Source: Sorex araneus (taxonomy: Eukaryota > Chordata > Mammalia > Eulipotyphla > Soricidae). Taken from it: a DNA stretch of 64,000 bases. The notes beneath the pieces are model-generated. The model was not told the origin of the DNA. It worked only from the letters and a program-made list of their open reading frames with translations, and made no database searches. This document shows, in pieces, positions 42,912 to 53,867 of the stretch. The DNA lies in NCBI RefSeq assembly GCF_027595985.1, contig NC_073305.1, positions 150,724,423-150,788,422 of the forward strand. Reading direction: 5' to 3'. Made by a program: the position numbers and the translations under genes. The number at the start of each line of letters is the position of its first letter. The stretch's first letter is position 1.

Positions 42912-45527
42912 GTCAACGATGGCTTCTTCCCACATTGCCGCAATAGCACCAAAGAGCTCCCAGTTGGTGGTCATTCTGGGAGTTCTCTTCTTAAACTTTG
43001 CAGACCTTTCTCCCCACTCTGTGGAGTAGAATTTTACACAAAGGAGATGGTGGTATGATCCCGTTTGGAATTTTGGGACAATAGGACATAGGTCAAGCAG
43101 AACCTTCAATTGAATATGATGTGGTCAATTTCATTGTGGAACTGTCCACCAGGAGACTCCCATGTCCAACCTTTACATTTGGCTTCTGGAACTGTGAGTT
43201 ACCATGGATAGTCTTGGTTGACATGAACTCAGATGAACTCAGACAGTCTCTCACCCTGTTCATTCCATTCTAGGCCCTGGGTCCCAATGTGGAATTATTC
43301 AAGCGACCTTCTAGGTTCTATCTTGGCATTGACAACATCGACAAGGAATATGATTGACTGCTTCAGCACCTCCATGACTGCTCGAGGAATGCCGAGAGTG
43401 GAAAAGCCACAAACAGATGTCTGTCTTCGGAAACTCTCGAGCTCATTCGCCAACGTGGTTTGGCACGAGCCTCAGGCAATCACAAGCTAACGTCTGAATT
43501 CGAAAAGCTGTGCAGAGAAGCCATAAAGGAAGACCTCAAAGAGAGAAGAGTAGCAGTGCTGGCTGATGGGGCAGAAGCCGGGAAAAGTATTAGCAACGCT
43601 TGCCTGTCCTTCGCCAACTACAAGACCAAGATAACTGCCCTATGACATCCTGATGGATCTATCACATCTTCCAGAAAGACAATGGAGAGGATTATTCATG
43701 ACTTCTCTCAGATCTCTTCAACAGCCACATCCACCTGCCCACATACAAAATTCTGCAGGATGGATATGTTGTTCCCAATGTCTTCCCTTCAGAAATCCGA
43801 CACACCATTTTGTCGGTAAAGATGCGTAGAGCACCCGGTCCAGACAAGGTCAGACAAAAACACCTGAAGAATCTGCTGCCAGTACTTGTCAATACACTGG
43901 CTCGGCTCTTCACACGCTACCTGTCAGAATGCAAGGTTCCGTCCCAGTGGAAAACCAGCAGGACCGTTCTGTTGTACAAGAAGGGAGACATCCATGACAT
44001 CTGCAACTATCACCCAATCAGCCTGTTGTCCGTCGTCTATCAGTTGTTCACTTGAGTCATCCTGAATACAGTAGACAGAACATTAGATGAAGGACAGCCA
44101 TGCAAGCAGGCCAGGTCCTGAAAAAGGTTCAGCAAGATCGACCATATCCACACAGTGACCAAGCTCATTGAAGTTTCTCCAGAGTATAAGATGCCTCTCT
44201 GTCTAACATTCATTGATCTAAAGGAGGCCTTTGATTCTGTTGAGATTAAAGCAGTCAACGAAGCCCTAGCCAAACGTGTTCAAACTCAATACATCAAGAT
44301 CCTCCATGAGCTGTATTAAGGATTCACCACCAGGATCTCACCATTCTACAAGGAAGTGATCATTGACGTAAAGAGAGGGGCTTGGCAGGGTGATACAATT
44401 TCACAGAAACTCTTCAGTGCCACCCTTGAGAACATCATACGACGACTGGAATGGGAAGGAATGGGAGTGAAGATAGATGGTTGGCAACTACACCACTTCC
44501 GCTTCACTGATGACATTGTTCTCATAATACCAAACATTAGCCAAGTAGCACAAATGCTCGCCAACTTTGACCGTGAGTGTGGAAAGGTTGGACTGCAGCT
44601 GAATCTCAATAAAATGATGTTCATGAAAAACAAACTAGTCTCTGATGTTCCATTTGCTCTCAATGGAATGAACATCTTTGAATGCAGCAGCTATGTGTAC
44701 CTGGGTCGAGAACTCAACATGAGGACTTGGTGCCAAAACTGCGCAGGAGGAAGAGAGCAGTGTGGAACACCTTCAAGAGCGTCAACGAAGTGGTTAAGAG
44801 GAAAAAGAATCTCCGGCTCTGGGCACGTCTTTTTGACTCCACCGTTCTTCTGCACTAACATACTCCTCAGAGACCTGGGCCCTAAGAAAACAAGATGAGA
44901 AGGCTATTCAGGTATCCCAAAGAGGAATCGAAAGAGCTATACTTGGAATATCACATTTCACTCAAGTGAGAAAAGGCATCTGGAGTTCCGACCACCGTCG
45001 ACAATCAAGAATCTTGTCTTGCTTGCCAAGGCATCGAAAATCAGATGGGCCGGACACATAATGCAATTCAGAGATGACCACTGGACTAGAGTTACTGACT
45101 GGATTCCACGGGATGTCAAAAGACCGAAAGGCCGAGGCTGGAGCAATAGCACAGCGGGTAGGGCGTTTGCCTTGCATGCGGCTGGCCCGGGTTCAATTCC
45201 CAGCACCCAATATGGTCCCCTGAGCACCGCCAGGAGTAATTCCTGAGTGCAGAGCCAGGAGTAACCCCTGTGCATTGCCAGGTGTGACCCAAAAAGCAAA
45301 AAAAAAAAAAAAAAAAAAAAAAGACCGAAAGGCCACCCACCAACAAGTTGGTCAGACATCTTTGTTAAAACACTGAGTGAACGATTTGATGCTCTTCATG
45401 TTCCTGGAGCAAGCAGATACCATTGGGCTACACTTGCACGTGACAGGGACGAATGGAGATGTTACTGGCACCCACTCGAGCAAATCAAATAATCAACAGG
45501 ATGACAAGTGACAAGTGACAATATATT
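42912..45527 (+). pseudogene. RTE-clade LINE, 5'-truncated and 5'-inverted, dead
   Basis: The sense part (about 43,327-45,527) encodes, across stops and frameshifts, the linker and reverse transcriptase of an RTE-type LINE: APGPDK (43,828), NYHPISLLS (44,008), FIDLKEAFDS (44,208), GAWQGDTIS (44,377), catalytic-motif variant FTDD (44,506-44,517) and the C-terminal KIRWAGHIMQF. The family usually has (F/Y)ADD. In-frame stops occur near 44,053, 44,120 and 44,318, with a frameshift near 44,720. 42,912-43,325 is the preceding endonuclease end on the minus strand (QTGSYHHLL, TEWGER, TNWELFG). The antisense part stops at VDNI and the sense part starts at DNIDKEYD, so the two halves are nearly contiguous. 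The 3' end is the tail shared with LONG SINEs. AATATATT on both sides may be a short TSD. Confidence 0.93.
45134..45318 (+). mobile_element. SHORT SINE inside the RTE
   Basis: Near-consensus, with an A-tail of more than 20. The perfect 16 bp TSD AAAAGACCGAAAGGCC lies at 45118-45133 and 45319-45334 and is RTE coding sequence. The RTE was therefore in place before this SINE. Confidence 0.97.
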
Positions 45528-45696
45528 AGTTAAATATATAGTAAATGTTATGTATAAATATCAAAAAATATTAAATGCAAAATTATTAAACTCTAAATTA
45601 TTAAATTATTATAATAACTAGTAAACTGTTAAATTACTAAATAGTATATTATATAACACATAATGTATTTATTTCTCTTATTTTCTATTTATTACT
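45528..45696. repeat. AT-rich low-complexity DNA
   Basis: TATTAAAT-type words. Confidence 0.7.
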
Positions 45697-45945
45697 GGGC
45701 TGGAGCGATAGCACAGCGATTGGGCTTTCGCCTTTCATGCAGCCAACCAGTGTTTGATTCCTCTGCCCCTCTTGGAGAGCCCAACAAGCTACCAAGAGTA
45801 TGGAGCCCGCACAGCAGAGCCTGGCAAGCTACCCATGCGTATTGGATACGCCAAAAACAGTAACAATAAGTATCTCAATGAGAGATGTTACTGGTGCCCG
45901 CTCGAACAAATTGATAAGCAATGGGATGACAGTGATAGTGATAAT
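45697..45945 (+). mobile_element. LONG SINE, near complete
   Basis: tRNA head, CTTGGAGAGCCCAACAAGCT, CCAAAAACAGTAACAATAAG, RTE-like GATGTTACTGGTGCCCGCTC, ending GACAGTGATAGTGATA. It lies only 170 bp from the end of the RTE that carries the matching 3' end. Confidence 0.93.
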
Positions 45946-46318
45946 AGAATTTATATTTGTTAATCAATTAATAATGAATTTTATTTATATACCATTTTGT
46001 TTTGTGTTACTTATTACTCATTGTATTTTTTATATTTTAGCATGTTATAGTACTATACCATATTATTTACATTAATTAGTAAATAATTAAATTACTAAAT
46101 ATTATATTATTAAATTATTGGTTTAAATATTATTATAGTATATATAATATGTGGTATATATTATATATGATATACAGTATGAATATTATATTATTGAATT
46201 ATAATTTTGATACAGATTATACTATATATGAATATTTAATATATCAAAATATAATATATAATTATATAATCGTATGTAATATGTCATATTATATATTTTA
46301 TGTATAAATTACATTCTT
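45946..46318. repeat. AT-rich low-complexity DNA
   Basis: Long runs of TATATAAT-type sequence. Confidence 0.8.
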
Positions 46319-46780
46319 TCTGTCACTGTCATCCTGTTGCTTGAGCAGGTGCCAGTAACATCTCCATTCATCCCTGTCGCATGCTAGTGTTGCCCAATGG
46401 CGCTGCTCACTTTAGGAACATGAAGAGCATGTTATTGTTACTGTTTTTGGTATATCAAATATGTCACAGGTAGCTTGCCAGGCTCTCCAAGAGGTATGGA
46501 AAATGAGTAGGGAGTGTCTTATGATGTGTCCAGGAATACGTTCACTCATATGTGAAGCTCAGCCTGAATGTGTTCGAAGCAACCTGGAGCATGGCAGCGA
46601 TTGGGTTGTGGAGGTCGGCTCCCAGGGCTGGGTCCCTCAGGACAGGGAGGGCTCTCACCTGTCCCCCTCTGGGGCACCCCAAGTGAGAACAGACTGGTGC
46701 GGAGTCCAGTGGCATGGTTATGGGGGTCTCATTTTATGCTCCCTGCCAGGAGCCGGAGTTCTGGATGGTGGCCGATCAAA
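46319..46780 (-). mobile_element. COMPOSITE element with longer RTE 3' segment
   Basis: On the + strand it begins TGTCACTGTCATCCTGTTGC. It then carries about 105 bp matching the inverted RTE C-terminus (CATCCCTGTCGCATGCTAGT, GTTGCCCAATGG), about twice the RTE length in the other copies. Next come TACTGTTTTTGGTATATCAA, GCTTGCCAGGCTCTCCAAGA and a GC-rich end. It has no tRNA head and no convincing ORF. Confidence 0.75.
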
Positions 46781-47049
46781 TTAAATTATATACATTAATA
46801 AATATATTTTCAGAAAAATGAAATGTATCTTAAGGTAGTAACATCATAGTGATGTTAGACATAATGTATGTTAGTGAAAATGTTCTCTGAGCAAGACCTA
46901 TCACTGCTCAGGGATAGATGTTTAATAAGGCTCACTATTTAGTCCACCAATTATTGTCCCTAAGGATCATTCTAAAATGGTCTAGCTGGAAAATTTCTTC
47001 TCAAAGAGGTCAAAGGAGCTATTCATATGCAATTATTACAATATTTATT
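46781..47049. other. Unique spacer
   Basis: Nothing recognised. Confidence 0.5.
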
Positions 47050-47192
47050 TGGGAGCTCACACCCTGTGGTGCTCAGGGGTCATACTTGGTGGTGATCAAG
47101 GGACCAGATGTGGTACCAGTATCCAAACCATTGTAGAAGCCACAGTCCATGTATAGCAAGTGCCTTCATCTCAGTAAGATCTCTCCAGTCCC
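47050..47192 (-). mobile_element. SHORT SINE, old
   Basis: Inverted: CACACCCTGTGGTGCTCAGG to CAGTAAGATCTCTCCAGTCCC. Confidence 0.75.
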
Positions 47193-47417
47193 AACATTTA
47201 TATTTAAAAAAGCAAAACATGTTTCATTCTCCAAGTCTAAATTCCCATAGGCATTCAAGAAAAGCAAGAAGGCCTTTTTACTTGGATAATGTCTTCCAGG
47301 AACTCTGAGTTTTCTCTTCCTAGGAGAACCTGTCAGACCACTTTTGTTTTAACCAGAACCTATCTTTTCAAATTTTCACTTTGGATTAAATTTGAGCTTC
47401 CTTATAAAAAAAATTAA

Positions 47418-47745
47418 ATATCTTAGTTGATTCTGGCTGCTATAACACCATAACATAGATAGGATGACTTACAAACAACAGAAATGTATATCTCGTCTCT
47501 CTGGAAACAGAAGATCAAGGCATTAGCAAACTTCCAGTCTGATGAGAGTCTGCTTCTCTGACTTTAGCTAATATGGCCCTCTCATCTTCTTCCATGGGAG
47601 AAGGGACAAGGAAGCTCACCCTTGTCTTTTTCAAAGATACTGATGCCCCTCAAGGCTACCAAAACTTTTTCCTCCAAAAAGAATCACACTGGAGGTGCCT
47701 GTCATCTAAGAAAACTAGCTGAGGCTCAAGTTTCAAAGACATTTT
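47418..47745 (-). mobile_element. MaLR (MST/MLT1-type) LTR remnant
   Basis: Inverted LTR order: TTGATTCTGGCTGCTATAAC, CTTACAAACAACAGAAATGT, GAAGATCAAGGCATTAGCAA, TTCCATGGGAGAAGGGACAA, then AGAATCACACTGGAGGTGCC. Confidence 0.8.
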
Positions 47746-47779
47746 CCCTGATATCTCTAAAATCCCAGTGGTTTTGGCT

Positions 47780-47950
47780 TTTTTGTTGTTGCTGCTTGTC
47801 TTTGTTTTGGGGCTATGCCTGGCGATACTCAGGGGTTACATCTGGCTCTGCATTCAGGAGTTACTCCTGATAGTGCTCTGAGTACTGCATGGGATGTCAG
47901 GAGTCATCCACATAGAAGGTAAGTACCTTAACTACTGTACTATCACTTAA
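47780..47950 (-). mobile_element. SHORT SINE, old
   Basis: Inverted: GGCTATGCCTGGCGATACTC, GCATTCAGGAGTTACTCCTG, head remnant ACTGTACTATCACTT. A possible further SINE 3' fragment follows at 47,990-48,050. Confidence 0.75.
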
Positions 47951-48054
47951 TTAGCTAAATTAATTAACACATATTATAGGAGGGTAAGGGTCAAGGCCTT
48001 AAGCACTGCTGGGTATGATCCAAGCACATCCCATGCCACAAAAAAAATCAAAGA

Positions 48055-48710
48055 AAGAAAGAAAAAGATAACCCAGAAAATTCTATTTTCATAAGAATGA
48101 CTGGTAGGCATAAAACATGTTCATTGTCATTAAATCTCAGGGACTTGCAAATCAAATCTTACTTGTGTGTGATACCATCTCACACAAGTAAGAGTGGAAT
48201 ATGTAAAGACTGGAAAAATAACCACTGTTGGCAGGGCTGTGGTGAATATAAGGATCTTTCATGCGCTGCTATTGGGAACTTTTTCCATTTCAGCTCTATA
48301 GAGAACATTTCAGCTCCATTTCAGAATATAGAGTATGATTAGAGCTCCCATATGACCCAGCAATTATACTTGGCCTCTACCCACAAAACACACACACAGA
48401 CACACAAAAACATAAGTTTAAAAAGATGCATGCACTCCTATCTTCATTGCAGCTCTAAGTACAAAGCTAGAATATGGAAACAATTCAAATATCCAACAAC
48501 TGATAAAGAAATTATAGTGTATATATAATGGATCTTAAGCAACTGAAAGAAAATGTGGCATTAGGCAGTTCACTACAATGTGGGTAGAACTGGAAGGTTT
48601 CATGTGAAGCAAATTAAGTCAAAGGGAGAAAAACCAGTGTCAGATCATCTCACTCAGCTGTAGAGTAGAGAGGCAAAACAAGGGAATGGACAGAATCGAA
48701 TGATGACATT
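48055..48710 (+). mobile_element. Old L1 ORF2 C-terminal fragment
   Basis: Typical L1 words in order: ACTTGCAAATCAAATC, GTGTGATACCATCTCACACA, CTGTTGGCAGGGCTGTGGTG, CCATATGACCCAGCAATTAT, CAATTCAAATATCCAACAAC and GTGGGTAGAACTGGAAGG. It is heavily mutated. Confidence 0.85.
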
Positions 48711-49380
48711 GTATTGAGCATTCCCTGCCTTCTCTCTTTGGAGGTTTCTCATCTCCACACATTATAAATATGGATATAATCATCGTACGGCCATTTCAGT
48801 CTTCTCTTGTGTCTGAAGTATAGAGCATATTTATTTTACTTGGAAGTTCTCCTGGGCATCCCTCTCCTCCCTCTTTCCATCTTCCTCGTAAAGATGCAAA
48901 GGTTTATATTCATAGTCAACATGATCATAGTGAAAGAAAGCTCCTCTTCTCAGAATTATCTTGGAAAGAATGCCAATCTTAAATTTTTATTTGAGGGGAA
49001 TTACCACCAACATTGTATGCTTCATTTCTGTATGTCCTAAACATGTATGGTAAAATACAGTTTTGTTATTGCTGTGTCTCAGATATTGTGTTTGTGGAAC
49101 AAATGGGTGTACTCATGTCCTTTGTTAATTCTCTGGTTTAGCTTTCAATTTTGATTATGATGAACAAATGTTCTTATTAACTCTGCTTTAGGCTTGTTGA
49201 AATATTTTGTCTATTCTTTAACCAAACTAATTACTAAATTGGGGGAATTTGCAGAAACTGAAAACTATTTTCCTGAAATATTTCTTTACCCTCAAATTGC
49301 TCTTCTCTTTTCTGAAACCAGCTAATTGCATATTATTTTACTATTTTCCCACAAGGAATTCAGATTCTTACTATTTTTTC
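48711..49380. other. Unique DNA
   Basis: No firm assignment. Composition becomes T-rich toward the old L1 that follows. Confidence 0.4.
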
Positions 49381-50290
49381 AAGCATACTTCTCTCTCTAC
49401 CTCTCTTTTTTAATACTGAACAATTTTTTTCTATCTGAAATTTTGCTACCTGTTTTCTCTTTCATCCTATTCAGTTATTATACCATATTGTGAATTTTTT
49501 AATTTTAGGCACTATAATTTCCATTTATTTTGTTATTCTGTAATTATTTTGAGATTTTAAAATTCATTGTCAGAATTTTCCCACTGTTTTAATTATAATA
49601 AGAGCTTCAGTGTCCTTGTCTGCTACTTCCAACATCTGGGTTATTTGGGTTTTGGTATCTATAGATTGTTTTGTCTTCTGAGAATGAGTCACAATTTATT
49701 TGCTATTCATGTCAGGTAGTTTAGAATGCATCCTCGGTAGGGCTGGAGAGATAGCACAGCGGGTAGGGTGTTTGCCTTGCATGCGGCCGACCCGGGTTCA
49801 AATCCCAGCATCCCATATGGTCCCCTGAGCACGACCAGGGGTAATTCCTGAGTGCAGAGCCAGGAGTAACCCCTGTGCATCTCCAGGTGTGACCCAAAAA
49901 GCAAAAAAAAAAAAAAGAATGCATCCTCGGTATTGGGGATATTATGTTGTAGGAAACTGGAATTCTTTACACTTTTCCAAATGATTGAGATTCACATTTA
50001 GTTATTTATTAATCACATGTTGATTTCTGACAAGTTGCTAGCTTGGCTGGATTCAAATTATAAAGGTCTCAGCCTTCTTGTTCTTGTTCTTTATCTTCAG
50101 CTGGGCTGTTTGCAGTCTCTCCCATGCATGTGTGTTTCAGCGACACCAAGATAACTGGGAAGAATAACTATACTAAATGTGTGGTCGACACTCCTGGTAC
50201 TCTTTATAGAATATCCTCCTCAATTCTTGGCAACTGAGGTTGCTCTACACTGTCCTTGTGTCACTCAAACTCTGAGTTTTCTAATTTTTC
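49381..50290. mobile_element. Ancient L1M-type fragment, orientation unsure
   Basis: GCTACTTCCAACATCTGGGT, TTGTTTTGTCTTCTGAGAAT, then, after a SINE insertion, ATATTATGTTGTAGGAAACT. These words recur in ancient mammalian L1 copies. The boundaries are approximate. Confidence 0.5.
49740..49915 (+). mobile_element. SHORT SINE, full length, young
   Basis: Near-consensus. The perfect 17 bp TSD AGAATGCATCCTCGGTA lies at 49723-49739 and 49916-49932. Confidence 0.96.
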
Positions 50291-50449
50291 TGACACGGTA
50301 TGGAGCAGACTAGGACAACTCCTGAATTAAAGCCAGAGAAAAAAGAAACCTTTCCATTATCAACCCCTCCAGAACTTTCCTTTTTGACTGCTATACACAA
50401 GTTTCTGGTAAACTTTCTTTGCTTGTTTTACTTTTTCTGTGTATTACTT

Positions 50450-50590
50450 ATTGGGGGGAAGGTAGCAAAGGGGAAATTTTCATGATTGCTCAGGGCTAAG
50501 TGCTCATGGGACCATGTGGTACTGGGGCTCAAACCCAGACCTTCTACATAAAATGAATATGCTTAGTCTTTTGGGATATCTCTCCAGCCC
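50450..50590 (-). mobile_element. SHORT SINE, old
   Basis: Inverted: GATTGCTCAGGGCTAAGTGC, GGTACTGGGGCTCAAACCCA, ending ATATCTCTCCAGCCC. Confidence 0.75.
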
Positions 50591-50646
50591 TTTAAATCTA
50601 TTTTTATTTATATTTCAAGTTTGTAGCTACTACAAAAAGCAGGGCC

Positions 50647-50772
50647 TGGGGCTGGAGCTATAGCACAGAGAGTAGGGCCTGTGCACAAGGCTGACCCAGG
50701 TTTGAATCCCAGCATCTTATATGGTCCCCTGGTTACCACTAGAAGTAATTTCTGAGTGCATGAGCCAGGAGT
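50647..50772 (+). mobile_element. SHORT SINE, 3'-truncated
   Basis: GGGGCTGGAGCTATAGCACA to GCATGAGCCAGGAGT, with a deletion in the tRNA stem region and no A-tail. Confidence 0.88.
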
Positions 50773-50852
50773 GCAGCGTCAGTCCAGTAGGAACTTACAT
50801 AGTGACAAAAGATAAACCTAATTATTGGTTTTTTAAAAAGTTTAAAGGCATA

Positions 50853-51529
50853 CAGCATCTGGAAAAAACCCGAGTGCCCTAGAACAGATGACTGGTTGAA
50901 GAAACTCTGGTACATCTATACAATGGAATACTATGCAGCTGTTAGAAAAAATGAGGTCATGACGTTTGCATATAAGTGGATCAACATGGAAAGTATCATG
51001 CTAAGTGAAATGAGTCAGAAAGAGAGAGACAGACATAGAAAGATTGCACTCATCTGTGGAATATAGAATAATAGACTATAAGACTAACGCCCAAGAATAG
51101 TAGAAATAAGTACCAGGAGGTTGTCTCCATGGCTTGGAGGCTGGTCTCTCATTCTGGGTAACTCAGGGAAGGGACCACCAAGTAAAATGTGGTTGGAGGT
51201 CATGTGGGGGAAGGGTGATGCGGGCCGAATACAGACTAGACACTGAACACAATGGCCACTCAACACCTTTATTGCAAACCATAACACCTAATCAGAGAGA
51301 GAGAACAAAAGGGAATTCCCTGCCATAGTGGCAGGGTGGGGTGGGGGGAGACGGGACTGGGGAGGGGGGGAGGGATGTTGGGTTTACTGGTGGTGGAGAA
51401 TGGGCACTGGTGAAGGGATGGGTTATCGAACTTTGTATGGGGGAAACATGAGCACAAAGATGTATGAATCTGTAACTGTACCCTCACGATGACTCTCTAA
51501 TTAAAAATAAACTAATAAAAAAATTTTAA
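50853..51529 (+). mobile_element. L1 3' end (subfamily b), 5'-truncated, young
   Basis: The longest recent L1 piece here. It contains an ORF2 segment (CCCTAGAACAGATGACTGGT, AATGGAATACTATGCAGCTG), GAGTCAGAAAGAGAGAGACA, a G-rich 3' UTR (51,336-51,375) and TGACTCTCTAATTAAAAATA. The perfect 18 bp TSD AAAAAGTTTAAAGGCATA lies at 50835-50852 and 51530-51547. Confidence 0.95.
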
Positions 51530-51547
51530 AAAAAGTTTAAAGGCATA

Positions 51548-51944
51548 TATGACTGTTACATCTTTATGAGAAAAAAGTTCATGTAGAAGGTCTAAAACTG
51601 TTGAGGAAGTAGACTTGTATTTTTAAAGAGCTACTTTTTTTATTGAACTTGATATTAGCTTATTTTCTTAGTCTGTAGGAGAATCAAATTCCTTGCAGTA
51701 TTTCACTGTTGTAACAGCTGGTTATTTTGGACTTGGAAGGATGTAATTATCCAGTTTAGTTAATGGAGGTATTTAAGATGTTTAGCTCTTGAAAATGGAC
51801 CATGTTCAAATAATACAGATATATCCTCAAATTTTACAGGTGAAAAATGAAAGACCAAATAATTATTAAATTTTGAAATTAGCACAGGTGGGGACTACCC
51901 AGCTTCATTATGTTCTATGTTCAGAAGAATAATTTGGACACCCA
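51548..51944. other. Unique DNA
   Basis: Nothing recognised. Confidence 0.45.
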
Positions 51945-52180
51945 TGTCCCACTGTCGATGCCATGTAAGCTCATCTACCAGCCTTATTCCAGAGACTCAT
52001 AAATAAATCCCGAAAGAGATCAACTAGCTGCAAAAATTTCTCAGATACCCAGTTCCAGCTGAGACCCCAGGGGTAAGCCAAGTCCCTGCCTTGGCAGCCG
52101 TATTCAGACCCCAACAGCTGCTGCCATGCCTCTGGCCGGACCACCCAGTTAAATATTCTGGATTTTCTGCAACATTTCCA
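51945..52180 (+). repeat. R390 repeat, diverged partial unit
   Basis: Shares GTAAGCTCAT, CCAGAGACTCATAAATAAAT, CGAAAGAGATCAA, ATGCCTCTGGCCGGACCACC and TTAAATATT with the units at 10-11 kb, in the same order. Confidence 0.65.
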
Positions 52181-52439
52181 AACTACACAGTACTAACATT
52201 CCAGGATGAGCACACTGGATTGGATGGGAATGTTATGTGGAAGTCAACTTAATATTGACTAACAAAACCATAAACACAGAAGGCTTAAGTTAACAACAGT
52301 TTAGTAAACCCTCAGATAAGAACTTAATGTCCCCATGGTGAGATAGAACAATTATAACAAATTTTCTTTTACTGAAGTATTTTTTGATGTTTTCAATTAG
52401 CCGTTTATTTTATTTTATATTGGTAACAAGCAATTTTTA

Positions 52440-52640
52440 TATTTATTTTTTATTGGTAACAGCAATATAAAATAAATTGGTGTCGTCCTCTATGGGGACA
52501 GGCTCGATGGAAGGTAAGGAAAATGCAGACAATGGTGGAAGGAAGGTGACAGTGGTGGTGGGATTGGTGTTGGAATATTGAAACCTGTAATAAATTAACA
52601 TGAACAACTGTAAACCATGATGTTTAAATAAAATGGGATC
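52440..52640 (+). mobile_element. Possible L1-like 3' end
   Basis: GACAGTGGTGGTGGGATTGG, TTGGAATATTG and a final AATAAAATGGG resemble an L1 3' UTR without the G-run tract. Its link to the R390 unit just upstream is unclear. Confidence 0.35.
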
Positions 52641-52702
52641 TCTAGCACTCTGCCTTTCTGTAAGATGTCTTTAGGCAAATGTTAAGAATCACAAGAGTTC
52701 TT

Positions 52703-52889
52703 GGGGCTGGAGAGATAGCACAGTGGGTAGGGCATTTGCCTTGCATGTAGCCGACCCAGGTTCGATTCCCAGAATCCCCTATTCCCAGAATTCCTGAGCA
52801 CGGCCAGGAGTAATTTCTGAGTGCATGAGCCAGGCGTAACTCCTGTGCATCACCAGGTGTGACTCAAAAAGCAAAAAAAAAAAAAAAGA
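52703..52889 (+). mobile_element. SHORT SINE, full length
   Basis: Complete, with a small duplication of CCCAGAAT. The perfect 18 bp TSD AGAATCACAAGAGTTCTT lies at 52685-52702 and 52890-52907. Confidence 0.95.
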
Positions 52890-52947
52890 AGAATCACAAG
52901 AGTTCTTGAGTAGCAGTTATACACAATTATTTTAAAATATTCATATG

Positions 52948-53226
52948 CGGCGCATATGCTGCCTGAGCCCATGTGCTGCTTGTGCCCATGTGGCCGAGCA
53001 CATGTGGTGCCCGAGCACATGTGTCGCCCGCATCTCCCCCCTTGAGATATGTACTTTCATGCTTTTGTGTCCAGTGCTAGGATGTGTGTAAAGTTTCCTC
53101 CACCCTTGAAGAAGCCCGAGGTCTCTCTTGAGCGCATTATTCTTACTATTCTCTCTCCCACTTATCCCTTCCTCCCTCCCTCAGAAACTTCTGATTAAAA
53201 TCTATTTACTTCAAAAAAAATAAAAT
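52948..53226 (+). mobile_element. Retroposon with 17 bp repeats and LTR-like 3' part
   Basis: The 279 bp insert has a perfect 14 bp TSD, AAAATATTCATATG (52934-52947 and 53227-53240), and an A-rich tail. Its first 85 bp are about five tandem units of 14-17 bp built on CATGTGGTGCCCGAGCA. The rest (GATATGTACTTTCATGC, GAAGCCCGAGGTCTCTCTTG, CCTCCCTCAGAAACTTCTGA) is pyrimidine-rich and ends in ATTAAAATC, which resembles the R-U5 part of a retroviral LTR. The TSD and tail show L1-type retroposition. Confidence 0.6.
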
Positions 53227-53240
53227 AAAATATTCATATG

Positions 53241-53867
53241 CTTTAAGAATTAAGTTAAATAACATTTATCAATGCACATAATAGAATTCAAGAGACAAAG
53301 TAAGTGTAATTCTTGATCTTTCTACTTACCTTTCTCAGAAATTACTTACACTCTCAGGACATGTTTGAAATCAGGGAGTGCAAAGGAAAGTAACATTTTC
53401 ACTTCCTTTTAGAATCACTTATTTTATTTCTGTTCTAAAATAATTTAGCTCTCATACTGCCATCTTTTCCTTTTCCCTTGGCCTACTATCTTCTTCTTCC
53501 CTATTTTCCCTACTATTCCATTGCTTTCTTGCTACTAGAGCTGCAAAGTCACAGATAAGTGAGCAAGATGAGGGCATTCACTGTCTTAGACTATATTCCA
53601 GGAGAACGAGTGATTTTGCTTAATCTTTCATAAGCAAAGTAATTGAGAGGGGAGAGAACACACATTCATGTCCATGTGTTTGCACACAAACATAGGCTTT
53701 AGCGCTTAACTTATTTGTAGCTTTATCTTTGTGTGCACAGTTTTCAATGAAGATTATTGTACTAACACATGGGGAGAAAACTTTAACTGTGAAAATATAT
53801 GTAGTGTGTATTTTAGACCTTGTGGGCAACATTATATATGATATTATCTTTCTTTTCTTGCAGGGGG
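53241..53867. other. Unique DNA
   Basis: No firm feature. A weak MIR-like word string occurs near 53,310. Confidence 0.45.

Noticed and set aside
52948-53035. CRISPR-like short tandem repeats
   Set aside because: The units are directly adjacent, with no spacers, and sit inside a mammalian retroposon.
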